From: Protula sp. h YS-2021
Lineage: Eukaryota > Annelida > Polychaeta > Sabellida > Serpulidae
Assembly (NCBI GenBank): GCA_949752745.1
Contig: OX457031.1
Coordinates: 6,422,212-6,486,211 of the forward strand
Length of the DNA stretch: 64,000 bases
Direction of reading: 5' to 3'
Positions 25,810 to 37,749 of the stretch are shown piece by piece. The position numbers and the translations under genes were made by a program. Positions within the stretch are counted from its first letter, which is position 1. Each line of letters begins with the position of its first letter. Under the pieces are notes generated by a model. The model worked only from the letters and a program-made list of their open reading frames with translations, was not told the DNA's origin and searched no databases.

Positions 25810-26160
25810 GAGCTACATGACTCACGGCTGGACCATGCTACATGAGTCAGGGCTGTAGGTGCTGCATGAGTCACCACTGCACGACACTATTTATCCCACG
25901 AATGGACGACGCTACACGAGTCACGACTGCACGAGGATACATGACTCTCGAATGCGCGAGGATACATGACTCACGACAGGATTAAGCTACATGACTCACG
26001 GCTGGACGATGCTACATGAGTCACGGCTGGACGGCGCTATATGACTCTCGATTGAACAGGAATGCATGAGTCACGATTGTACGGGGATACATGAGTCACG
26101 GTTGGACGTCACTACGCGAGTCACGGCTGGACGGCTCTACATGAGTCACGTCTGCACGAC
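25810..26160. repeat. Minisatellite, ~25 bp unit (gctacatgagtcacggctgg)
   Basis: About 14 degenerate units with gaggatacatgactc variants. Confidence 0.9.
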
Positions 26161-26944
26161 GACACTGCTGTAGCTGCTCTTTCTTCCCGCATCTCGTGTA
26201 TAAATGTAGACCCACAGATATGTGCAAACAAATTCAGTTCCGAGGACGCAACCCCCAAATACTACTACTAGTACTACTTCTACCACTACTCCTACTACTT
26301 CTACTGCTACTATTACTGCCACTGCTAATACTGCAACTAATGATTATAATACACAGTAAATAAAAAACGGGACACATATTCACCATCTTCCAACGCTAAT
26401 TAGCAAAAGTGCCTCTTGTCTTTATGTCCTCTGACGTCACACGACAGACTATGTATGGTAAAGTAAACATTGGCTATCCGTCTGATTTTTCGTGGGCGAT
26501 ATATTTGAGTTGCTCTGGTGCGACACGGTTTATTGCAATCCCAGAGATAAGCTTTGCAGAACTTAATGTTCACGTTTTAACAATAATGGTGTTTTTTTCC
26601 TCACCGTTACAGAGGCTCTGACAAGACACTCTGTGTCTGCGTGACGGAAGGCGGTGTGTGAAATCTGCATCGATCAGAAAAAGAGGCTGGAATAAATGGC
26701 CTTATTAAGCATTCTGCGTGCACATCGTGTATAGGTTTAAATAAAACACTAAACAGGCCTTGCTTGAAGGTTGATGAATGGTAGAGAGAGCTCATCGTAA
26801 TCCCTCTCAAGCGCCTCCGGCCTTACATCACTTCTGCTTCGTTCATTCGAGTAGTTTTCACCACAGTGACCGAGCCAATACCTGATTTCTCAGCTCCATG
26901 TAATATTTCCTTAAAATAGTAAGACGAGCCCAGAAGGCTGCACG
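26161..26944. other. Non-repetitive stretch with (ACT)-rich patch
   Basis: A degenerate tactac patch covers about 26262-26340. No gene recognised. Confidence 0.5.
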
Positions 26945-27675
26945 CAGGCGGCGTGAAAAAGCTACATAAGTCATAAGGCGTGAAAAAGCTACATAAGTCA
27001 TAAGGCGTGAAAAAGCTACATAAGTCATAAGGCGTGAAAAAGCTACATAAGTCATAAGACGTGAAAAAGCTACATAAGTCATAAGGCGTGAAAAAGGTAC
27101 ATAAGTCATAAGGCGTGAAAAAGCTACATAAGTCATAAGGCGTGAAAAGGCTACATAAGTCATAAGGCGTGAAAAGGCTACATAAGTCAGAAGGCGTGAA
27201 AAAGCTACATAAGTCATAAGGCGTGAAAGAGCTACATAAGTCATAAGGCGTGAAAAGGCTACATAAGCCATAAGGCGTGAAAAGGCTACATAACTCATAA
27301 GGCGTGAAAAAGCTACATAAGTCATAAGGCGTGAAAAAGCTACATCAGTCATAAGGCGTGAAAAAGCTACATAACTCATAAGGCGTGAAAAAGCTACATA
27401 AGTCATAACGCGTGAAAAGGCTACATAAGTCATAAGGCGTGAAAAGGCTACATAAGTCATAAGGCGTGAAAAAGCTACATCAGTCATAAGGCGTGAAAAG
27501 GCTACATAAGTCATAAGACGTGAAAAAGCTACACAAGTCATAAGGCGTGAAAAAGCTACATAAGTCATAAGGCGTGAAAAAGCTACATAACTCATAAGGC
27601 GTGAAAAAGCTACATAAGTCATAAGGCGTGAAAAGGCTACATAAGTCATAAGGCGTGAAAAAGCTACACAAGCTA
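26945..27675. repeat. 27 bp minisatellite, 27 copies (ataaggcgtgaaaaagctac)
   Basis: Very homogeneous 27 bp units that differ by single substitutions. The 263-codon minus frame (9-residue repeat MTYVAFSRL) is a by-product of the unit length. Confidence 0.96.
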
Positions 27676-28490
27676 CATCATATCATTTTTCCTGTCAAAA
27701 ACATCCAGCAATTTAAAAAAAATAGCCGGATCAGCGTGGTCTTAACGTAATGCCGAAGCACAGAAAAATGTTTACACGTCAAAGCATCGACTATGATCAC
27801 GTCTGACTCCTCACGGCACGCTTATCACGGCAGACGCCTTCAGCTGTTCCGCTCTTGCATTCATACAGCGTGTAGACTACGTTAAGCACGCACCCACGGA
27901 AAGGGGAACTAGGGGATGTGGAGGGGCGGATCAACCCAACGCTTTTTTTCTGGGGAGTATGGGGGAAGGAGGGTGGGGGGTGATGGTGAGAAAAATCGCC
28001 AAGATTATGGACGGTTCCCAGCAAGCCGCCACGAAAGGTGTCCATTGTCAATACGTCCATAGTAGGGTAAAAAAGACAGTTCTGGGCCGTAAAGATCATG
28101 GGCACGACGATGGATCGCCGACTGGGTATCGGTTCATGGATGTCATGAAGGATTGCATCAATGATTGGTTATGATGTAAGAGCCGAATCAGAACGCGGAT
28201 CCGGTGACGGGCAACGACGCGGATCGGGTGACAGATAACGATGCGTGCAAATCTCTCATCTCTCATGATTTAAAACAGTTTCCGCTTGAAATGGAAAAAT
28301 AAACAGACGCTGATTTACATTTAATTTTTTCATTATTTGAATATACTTTAACACAATTAGGTGCTCGTAACAGCAGTGGGACTTGTGAATTAAGACCATC
28401 AATTGGACAAGGAGTAGTCTTAATTCAGGGATGGTCTTTATTCTAAGGTAATTTCATCCAGGCTCCACTGTATTAAATAAAGCACTGCTC
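27676..28490. other. Non-repetitive stretch
   Basis: A motif pair gaattaagaccatc and gtcttaattcagggatgg at 28388-28437 could be the end of a DNA transposon, but I could not find the other end. Confidence 0.4.
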
Positions 28491-28745
28491 AGGAACGAAA
28501 TGATATCGCTGACGTGCTCAGAGGAGAGACACAATGGCAGAACACAGTCATAAACATTGCGCTAACATGCTCAGAGGAGAAACACGGACAAAATGACAGA
28601 ACACAGTCATGAATTTGGCCCTAAAATGCTTGGGAAAAAAGCAAGGACAAAATGACAATTACAATCATAAACATTGCGCTAACATGCTCAGAGGAGAAAC
28701 ATGGATAAAATGACAGAACACAGACATAACATGCCGCTATAAAGT
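28491..28745. repeat. ~60 bp tandem repeat, about four copies
   Basis: The unit contains gctcagaggagaaacacgg and acacagtcataaacattgcg. The open frame on the minus strand is incidental. Confidence 0.9.
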
Positions 28746-29269
28746 ACAGAAAGCATGTAAAGGGCGCCATGCTACTATATTTTGACTCTCTGTGTGATAC
28801 GTCATACACTATTGCTATCCCAACTGCAGACGGGATGATGTCAAATGCTCTACTAGAGTAAGAAACGACTACTGTCAAACCTACATCAGAAAGTGAATGA
28901 ATACTGTCTGTGGTATTCTCTGATTCTCTGGGACAAGCATTAAACAGTTCTTAGATCAAGCTGCGAACAAATTTGAGACTTTACAAAAACATTATGAAAC
29001 ATTCTTTAAAGGACTTTACTGTGCACATACTTGACACTTTATGAACGAAGACAACGTCGTCACTGGAAATAATTTCAGAATGACAAGTTGATAAGATCCT
29101 TCTGCTTTGTTGCAGCAGTTATCAGCTGTGATGAGTCATACAAAATATATCCTAAAACTGTGGCAAAAGGTCTACTGTCTCGCTTCGGTTTGTGCTTCTT
29201 TATTTTCTGACGCGTGACAGAAATAGCCTTATTCCGGGTGTTAATGTAGAGACAAAGTAAAATAGTGAA
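28746..29269. other. Non-repetitive stretch
   Basis: No gene seen. Confidence 0.5.
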
Positions 29270-31255
29270 ATGTTCAAATATCTCACTGTCGTTGTTGCGC
29301 TGGTACTCCGGCATCTCTCGGCTGTCATTCGTGCTAGAGTAATCAACCATCTCACTGCCGTTGTTGCTGGGGTACTCGAATATCTCTCGGCTGTCATTCG
29401 TGCCAGAGAAATCAACCATCTCACTGCCGTTGTTGCTGGGGTACTCGAATATCTCTCGGCTGTCATTCGTGCTAGAGTAATCAACCATCTCACTGCCGTT
29501 GTTGCTGGGGTACTCGAACATCTCTCGGCTGTCATTCGTGCTAGAGTAATCAACCATCTCACTGCCGTTGTTGCTGGGGTACTCGAACATCTCTCGGCTG
29601 TCATTCGTGCTAGAGAAATCAACCATCTCACTGCCGTTGTTGCTGGGGTACTCGAACATCTCTCGGCTGTCATTCGTGCTAGAGTAATCAACCATCTCAC
29701 TGCCGTTGTTGCTGGGGTACTCGAACATCTCTCGGCTGTCATTCGTGCTAGAGTAATCAACCATCTCACTGCCGTTGTTGCTGGGGTACTCGAACATCTC
29801 TCGGCTGTCATTCGTGCTAGAGTAATCAACCATCTCACTGCCGTTGTTGCTGGGGTACTCGAACATCTCTCGGCTGTCATTCGTGCTAGAGTAATCAACC
29901 ATCTCACTGCCGTTGTTGCTGGGGTACTCGAACATCTCTCGGCTGTCATTCGTGCTAGAGAAATCAACCATCTCACTGCCGTTGTTGCGCTGGTACTCCA
30001 GCATCTCTCAGCTGTCATTCGTGCTAGAGAAATCAACCATCTCACCTCCGTTGTTGCTGGGGTACTCGAACATCTCTCGGCTGTCATTCGTGCTAGAGAA
30101 ATCAACCATCTCACTGCCGTTGTTGCTGGGGTACTCGAATATCTCTCGGCTGTCATTCGTGCTAGAGTAATCATCCATCTCACCTCCGTTGTTGCTGGGG
30201 TACTCGAACATCTCTCGGCTGTCATTCGTGCTAGAGAAATCAACCATCTCACTGCCGTTGTTGCTGGGGTACTCGAACATCTCTCGGCTGTCATTCGTGC
30301 TAGAGAAATCAACCATCTCACTGCCGTTGTTGCGCTGGTACTCCAGCATCTCTCAGCTGTCATTCGTGCTAGAGAAATCAACCATCTCACCTCCGTTGTT
30401 GCTGGGGTACTCGAACATCTCTCGGCTGTCATTCGTGCTAGAGAAATCAACCATCTCACTGCCGTTGTTGCTGGGGTACTCGAATATCTCTCGGCTGTCA
30501 TTCGTGCTAGAGTAATCATCCATCTCACCTCCGTTGTTGCTGGGGTACTCGAACATCTCTCGGCTGTCATTCGTGCTAGAGAAATCAACCATCTCACTGC
30601 CGTTGTTGCTGGGGTACTCGAATATCTCTGGACTGTCATTCGTGCTAGAGAAATCAACCATCTCACTGCCGTTGTTGCTGGGGTACTCGAACATCTCTCG
30701 GCTGTCATTCGTGCTAGAGAAATCAACCATCTCACTGCCGTTGTTGCGCTGGTACTCCAGCATCTCTCAGCTGTCATTCGTGCTAGAGTAATCAACCATC
30801 TCACCTCCGTTGTTGCTGGGGTACTCGAATATCTCTGGACTGTCATTCGTGCTAGAGAAATCAACCATCTCACTGCCGTTGTTGCTGGGGTACTCGAATA
30901 TCTCTGGACTGTCATTCGTGCTAGAGAAATCAACCATCTCACTGCCGTTGTTGCTGGGGTACTCGAATATCTCTCGGCTGTCATTCGTGCTAGAGTAATC
31001 AACCATCTCACTGCCGTTGTTGCTGGGGTACTCGAACATCTCTCGGCTGTCATTCGTGCTAGAGTAATCAACCATCTCACTGCCGTTGTTGCGCTGGTAC
31101 TCCAGCATCTCTAGGCTGTCATTCGTGCTAGAGTAATCAACCATCTCACTGCCGTTGTTGCTGGGGTACTCGAACATCTCTCGGCTGTCATTCGTGCTAG
31201 AGTAATCAACCATCTCACCTCCGTTGTTGCTGGGGTACTCAAACATATCACAGCC
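29270..31255. repeat. 69 bp minisatellite, about 28 copies, open on both strands
   Basis: The unit contains ctcggctgtcattcgtgcta and cactgccgttgttgctgggg. Variants (gcgctggtactccagcatct, cctccgttg, gtaatc/gaaatc) recur in ordered sets, and a 345 bp block of five units at 30008-30349 is repeated at 30353-30763. Since 69 = 23x3, a plus frame (29270-31114) and a minus frame (29200-31080) are both uninterrupted for more than 600 codons. A third minus frame is broken only where a CGA has become TGA. No reading frame is better preserved than the others, so I call it non-coding. Confidence 0.95.
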
Positions 31256-31675
31256 ATGGTTGCTAGGGTGATCAGACAGCTTACAGTTTGTTGCTAGGGT
31301 GATCAGACAGCTCACAGTAATTGTTGCCAGGATAATCTTATAAACCTCCCATCGGCGATCTTATGTGTCTGACGCGTCAAAAACTTGACATTTTTATTTT
31401 CCATATTTTATTTACTTTCCACTATTCAAAATTCCTGTGCCATTTGTTTCTGCAAAATATGATTAACACGGCAAATAAAGGGTTACATAATATAACACCA
31501 CACTGTATTATCAGGTTGTCCCTTCACTCCTTCAGTAACACTGGGATAATATGCAGGCACAAATATCTTAGGAGAAATTTTTTCTCATAAAGGACATTTT
31601 CAGAACTATTGTCTACCTTCTGTTAATAAACGTTTTATTTCATTTATTCAATCATACAAGTTCACTGCTTTTGTA
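31256..31675. other. Spacer with short duplicated motif
   Basis: The motif ttgctagggtgatcagacag occurs near 31260 and 31291. Otherwise unique. Confidence 0.5.
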
Positions 31676-32085
31676 GGGAGGTGTGGATAGCTGTGGTATG
31701 ATGATTCAGATTATGTAGGTTGGGTGTGATTAGCTGTGGTATGGTGCCGATTATGTAGGGCTGGTGTGATTAGCTGTGGTATGATTATGTAGATTATGTA
31801 GGTTGGGTGTGATTAGCTGTGGTATGATGATTCAGATTATGTAGGTTGGGTGTGATTAGCTGTGGTATGATGCCGATTATGTAGGGCGGGTGTGATAAGC
31901 TGTGGTATGATGATTCAGATTATGTAGGTTGGGTGTGATTAGCTGTGGTATGATGCCGATTATGTAGGGCGGGTGTGATAAGCTGTGGTATGATGATTCA
32001 GATTATGTAGGATGGGTGTTATTAGTTGTTATTATGTAGATTATGTACGGCGGGTGTGATTAGCTGTGGTATGGCAAATTCATGT
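31676..32085. repeat. 43 bp minisatellite, about nine copies
   Basis: The unit contains ggtgtgattagctgtggtat and gattatgtaggttgg. Confidence 0.93.
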
Positions 32086-32373
32086 AAAGGAGGTGTGACA
32101 ACTGCTATATTGCAGGTTATGGACGGAATCATAGATTGCATCGATGAGAGTTAATGCCAGTTTTCTTAAAAGCAGTGTTGGATTATTAATTTATCCTCGA
32201 TCCCTCTGTTTGCCTGTTATTGTCAGCATGCAAAGTTTGAATCTCAACGACTTACAAACTCGGATGAGGTTCCATTTATAAACCATAATGCACTTGTGCA
32301 TTACTCCTGTTTTCGTCAAGCGAGAACAGAAAACTTATTCGGAACAATAACGTTCTCATACGCATATTTTCAT
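32086..32373. other. Non-repetitive spacer
   Basis: No feature recognised. Confidence 0.5.
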
Positions 32374-33197
32374 GGAATACCATTTCAACAGTTAATGCCA
32401 ATTTTTGATGTAAACATTTAATTAAAGATATCAAAAAGTCAACGTGGGTCTTATTGGTTTACATTTTACAATCAATAATTGTATTTTAAATGGCAAAAAT
32501 TTATTTTTGAGATCAAACATCAATTTTATAAATCTACAAATCTTAAGAAAGGCAGTAAAATTTTTGAGATGAAAAACTGAATTACTGGTATCAATAATAT
32601 CAACACAAATTTGAGCTGATGAATTTCTCCATTCTTGTTTGTAAAATTAGAAGAAAATTCTGTATACAGGAACCAGTTATTATTTTATTTACAGATGTTT
32701 GCAGCTGGATTTTAAGTATAAAATAGACTGGCATTTTGATCTCAAAAATTAATTTTTGAAATCAGAAAATCATTTGTAGGGTTCAAAATATAAATTAAAA
32801 AGGTCTCAATCTGAAATGAAATCTTAAGTAACTTGCTTTATAGCAATAAAAAGAAAATAAATTATTGATCTCAAAATTGAGATTTTGCCATCAAATATAT
32901 AAATTTTCCTCTCAAGAATTGAGCTTTTGATCTCTTCATCACAATTTTAACGCCAATTATATCATTCTTAATATCAAAAGACATATTTTTACATCTTTAA
33001 ATATTTAAAAAAGAATTACTTTTTAGATGAAGAATGCATTTAGAGATATTAAAAATATAATTACAGATATCAAAATTAATTCTTGATTGATTTTTTATAT
33101 CAAGAATTAATTTTTGAGATGGAAAAAATCGAGTTTTGATACCAAAAATTAATTCCTTGTATAAATAATTGCTAATAAAATATGGAAATGACTGTCC
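32374..33197. mobile_element. AT-rich inverted-repeat element (MITE-like), copy A
   Basis: 824 bp with related ends: left ggaataccatttcaacagtt, right complement ggacagtcatttccata. The interior is filled with short palindromic strings such as tttttgagatcaaa and tgatatcaaaaattaa. It shares ordered internal segments with copy C at 57993-58807, for example caggaaccagttattat and the gactggcattttgatctc region. No protein is encoded. By family logic this is a non-autonomous DNA element; the superfamily is inferred only. Confidence 0.75.
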
Positions 33198-33947
33198 ACA
33201 TATTCTTTGATTCTTTGATTGTTTATTTTCAGTTTTTTTTTCATTCACCTGTGCAATGGTTTGTGTTTAGTTACAGCAGGGATTTTCCTTAAAAGGAACA
33301 ACGTGTTGTGATTTATGTAGCAACAGCTACTCTCCTGCATGTTACGTCATGATTTACATGAATTAATACACTTGGAAATTTTCACTTTGAAAGAACGGAT
33401 GAACGCATACGGTCATCGCTATCATGCCCTCTTCTATCTATGGAGCGATTCTGCACAATAAGTAACACTGCTAATAGCTACAAAGCTTCAGTTTTACAGA
33501 GGCATTTGTCCTGCCTAATGTATGAAAATTAAAGACGTATAATGCTTAATGCACAGCAGTAACAACTGTTGTTACCGCCTATATGTGTTGTTACCGAGAA
33601 TATGTGTTGTTACCGCCTATGTGTGTTGTTACCGTCCATGTACCTTGTTGCCGTCAAAGTGTGAAATAAAATTGTTGTGAATTAAACAATATCCGTCTTC
33701 AAATTTCATGACGAGCGTTTTTTCTAATCACATCTAAAAAAAAACTAGGACAATCTGCAATAGCTGAGTATAGTTGAGTATAGTTTATCAAAGTGTTTTG
33801 AGTCTTCAGGATCCTGCTACAGCTGTCTTAGTGCATTTCAGTACTCAACACTGTACTAATAACAAGTAACGCCCTCCTGCCGACATAGCCGGTATCTCTG
33901 CTGCTCCTGCAGTGTTTAGAAAGAAGGAACACTTAACTAAAGAGACA
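33198..33947. other. Unique stretch with a small repeat
   Basis: Four copies of ttgttaccgcctatgtg lie at about 33568-33655. No gene seen. Confidence 0.55.
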
Positions 33948-35680
33948 TTACCGGTGTCCTGGTAAAAATGCCCCCCTAAAAATGCCCGGGGGCATTTATT
34001 ATTAGGAAAAAATGTCCCCGGGCAGTTTTTCCTTAGTAATAAATGTCCCTTCTAGTGAAATGCTCCCCCTTACAGCTTCATCTTTAAAGCAACTTAATTT
34101 CTTGAAAAACTGAATATTATTTTTTATACATTTTTCGTTGACATTGACTTGCTTTTGTTTTTTAAACTGACCGATTCATCTTTTATGTATTTGGTAAAGC
34201 AAAATAAATGCATGTGTAAATCTGATGATTGGTAGTTGGTAGTTGATTGCAATTTGCCATTTCGTGTTACTTGTTTGTCACGCTCTGTTGTATCCATTTC
34301 AATCAGTGCTACTCAATCGGCCACTCAATGCTACTCGATTTCCAATCAGTGCTACTCGGCCTTCAAATGAAGATCCTTTATATTGCATAATGTCTCAAAG
34401 CTGTCACCGACTTAGGATGCCGTTAATCCTTTTGTGTGCCAAAACTGCAAAGACTTCAGACTTTTTAACTTAAATGCTTAAAAAAAACTGAATATTATTT
34501 TTTATACAGTTTTCGTTGACATTGACTTGCTTTTATTTTTTAAACTGACCGATCCATCTTTTATGTATGGGGTACAGGAAAATAAATGCATGTGTAAATC
34601 TGATGATTGGTATGGTAGTTGGTAGTTGATTGCAATTTGCCATTTCGTGTTACTTGTTTGTCACGCTCTGTTGTATCCATTTCAATCAGTGCTACTCGAT
34701 TGCCACTCAATGCTACTCGATTTCCAATCAGTGCTACTCGGACTTCAAAAGAACAACCTTTCCAATGCATAATGTGTCAAAGCTGTCACCGCGTTAGGGT
34801 TCCGTTAATCCTTTTGTATGCTAAAACTGCAAAGACTTCAGACTTTTTAATACCCCAGGTAGTGATAAGCTGTGTACACCTATACACATCCGAACACACT
34901 CGTCGGATAATCCGGAGTACGTCCAAGCATATATAAAGGTGGGTGTTCTGGTCAAATAAAACCAAAGTCAAAGATCAAAATAAAGATATTATAGACAGCG
35001 AAGAAAAATCAAGACTTGTGAGAATGGAACCGAAAACGAAAATGGACATGAAAAAGAAACTGTTATAAAGTTCACTCTGGAAATGAACAAGGTCTTTCAG
35101 TTTGTGATGGATAAGACGTATCCTTCCAAATGAGCGCGAAATAAGAAGGCAGTCAAAGCGGTTCCAGCTGAAAGATTCCACTTTGTATTATGTGGCGGGA
35201 GGTATAATTATTTTTCCTGCATTGTTTAAACTGTACTTTTTATTTTTTATTTTATTCACGACTGATATCGAATATTCGATGTGACTATGTTGCAAGAGGT
35301 CAAATTATGTTTTATGCGTTGTCCGAATTACGTTTAAAAGCATCGGGTTTAATATTAATTTGAGAAAAAGAAATACATGAAGTAGTTATTGTATCAATTT
35401 AACTCAGCGAATATGCGGGGCTATGTATATGAAATTTTCATGTTTTGAATGCCCGATATATATTTTCCAGAGATTTCTTTGACTGAGATGAGCAGCTCAG
35501 ATTTGCTCACTCCATACATAAAAGATTATCGGAAAGATTAAGAGATAAAAGCAACTCAATGTCATCGAAAAAATGTATTGAAAAATAACATTCAGTAATT
35601 AATTTGCTTCAAACATGGAGCTGTTAATGGGGGCATTTTTTACTAGAGGGGCATTTTTACAGGGGGCATCACGCTGGTAA
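33948..35680. mobile_element. Candidate 1.7 kb inverted-repeat element with aaaaatgcccc ends
   Basis: The left end (ttaccggtgt, then gtaaaaatgcccc at 33962) is matched in inverse orientation at the right end (ggggcatttttac at 35648-35660, then ctggtaa). Extra aaaaatgccc motifs in both orientations lie just inside the ends. No transposase frame is visible. It contains the tandem duplication reported at 34105-34852. No clear target-site duplication was seen. Confidence 0.5.
34105..34852. repeat. ~380 bp tandem duplication
   Basis: The segment starting ctgaatattattttttatac at about 34110 recurs at about 34488 and continues in register, with small indels, to gacttcagactttttaa (ends 34467 and about 34849). 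Both copies are about 93-95% alike by eye. Confidence 0.9.
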
Positions 35681-36500
35681 ATAGGGCGAAAAGTGCGGCT
35701 TGTCTTTAGAGCATATTAAGTACGCTTTCACTTCTGGCATTATTGGGTTGGTTAAAAATGTGTGACTCATTTTTTTGATTGGCTAAAACGATTTCAGTGA
35801 TATTTTCAAATGTTTGCAATTTTCTAAGTTGGATTTTAAAGTCAATTGATTACAATGAAGCGCATTTTTAGGGACGACCTTTTCGTATACAAGGTGTTTT
35901 AGGAGCGATTTGCTTTTTGTATGCAGGGTGTTTTAGGAGCGATTTGCTTTTCGTCTGCAGGGTGTTTTGGAGAGATTTGCTTTTCGTATGCAGGGTGTCT
36001 TGGAGAGATTTCTTTGGCTTCTTGTGCCTAGTCCTCCTTGTCTATTTTTAGACCCCTGTCCCTTCCCCCCCCCCACTTAGTGCTTTGTACTGAGATGTCA
36101 ATTGTCATTTCCTTATTTAGCTTGTTGAAAGGTTTACTGTAGAGAAAATGGCCAATCTAGCAGTTATATTGTTTACAACGAATAACACGTTTTTAGATTG
36201 GAGATTGTGGTAAAATTTTCAGAACTCGTCTGCTGGCTGGTAACTAGCTGTATTTATACCACCACACCCCTACAATTCACTTCAACAACAACCACACAGT
36301 TCAGTTTTGCAAAGCAGTATTTGAACAATTTTATGAAATAGGAATATGGTGTGCTACTTTTTGGGATAAGTTAAATGCAATAATAATAATAAGTGACTAA
36401 ATATTTAATGCAAGCAAAATTCAGAACAATGGAATCAACAGAGAAATAATACTATGTATGTATCTATGTATGAAAGAAGAGCATAGCGTTGTCACAAGTG
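35681..36500. other. Mostly unique sequence
   Basis: A four-fold ~33 bp repeat containing gcagggtgttttaggagcga covers about 35875-36010. No gene seen. Confidence 0.55.
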
Positions 36501-36504
36501 TTGT

Positions 36505-37230
36505 TCCTATATACTTGATACCTGATCCATGTCCTTCCTATATACCTGATCCATGTCCTTCCTAAAATTGTAATTTCCGAACCACTGAAGGAATTGATCA
36601 TCACTATAAAAGAAACTTCATACATCCATTGATGATAGGACTGAGAACAAATTATCATTACACATTTTCTTTGAGAACGGGGGGAGGGTTTGGGTCGGGG
36701 GGTTTAGGCCGCCGGGGGGTTTTAGTCGGGGGAGGGGGGTTTGACGGGGGGTTTCGGTCGGGGGGAGGTTTGGGGCTAGACTCCCTTTCTGTATACCTGA
36801 TACCTAATCCATGTCCTTTCTATATACCTGATCCATGTCCTTCCCATATACCCAATCAATACCTTTTCTGTATACCTGATACCTAATCCATGTCCTTCCC
36901 ATAGGATCTATGTCCTTCCTATATACATGCTCCATGTCCTTCTTATACACTTGATGCCTGGTCCATGTCCTTCCCCTATATCAAATCTATGTCCTTCCTA
37001 TATACCTGCCCCATGTCATTTCGATGTACCTGCTCCATGTCATTCCTATATACCTAATCCATGTCCTTCTTATATACTTAATCCATATCCTTCTTATATA
37101 CCTGATACCTAATCCATATCCTTTCTATGTAACCGTTACATGTCCTTCTATTTACGTAATCGATGCGTTTCTATACATGTAATTCATGCACTTCCCACAT
37201 GTCTTTAACCTGTTCTTCCTATATACCTGC
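36505..37230. repeat. Degenerate ~22 bp minisatellite (tatacctgatccatgtcctt)
   Basis: About 25 uneven units, interrupted at 36600-36780 by unique and G-rich sequence (ggggggtttaggccgccggg-type). Confidence 0.85.
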
Positions 37231-37749
37231 GAGTGTCATTAAGTTCTTAGCTATCTGTCAATTCAGTTATATTTAGGAAAGTTGGTTGCATTTGTAAGAA
37301 TAAAAACAGTCATAAAAAACGAGAGGATAACTTGATTTATGGCTGCAGTATTTGGGCCAGAAAGCACGTACACTTTACAATTGATTGACATTAATGTATT
37401 GTTAAAACAGGACTGCACGCTGGAATAAAGATACAGAATATCGTGGCTAAATGCAGCGTACAGAATGCTGCACAATCTACTCTAATTTGTATTTTTTTCT
37501 TAAGATTAAGTACAATGTGTTTGTACATAGAAAAAGAAATGTGCGCATTTCAATACTAGGTAGTCTGATACTAAAAGGACGGCAAGAAATATTTAAAAAA
37601 TTATTAACTTGATGAGAGCGTATACATAACTCTGCCGTTTTGAGGATATTTTATATACATAGAATGTGTAAATTTTTAATTGAATAGTCTAATGTGAGTG
37701 TATATGTTATCATTTTAATGTTTCATGCTTTGATAGCGTTGCTGAAGTA
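37231..37749. other. Non-repetitive AT-rich stretch
   Basis: No gene seen. Confidence 0.5.

Noticed and set aside
26858..27649. 263-codon minus frame and regular repeats resembling a CRISPR array
   Set aside because: Units are contiguous without unique spacers and the genome is eukaryotic; it is a 27 bp minisatellite.
36629..36886. Gly-rich frame reminiscent of a structural protein
   Set aside because: Arises from a G-run low-complexity patch inside a degenerate minisatellite.
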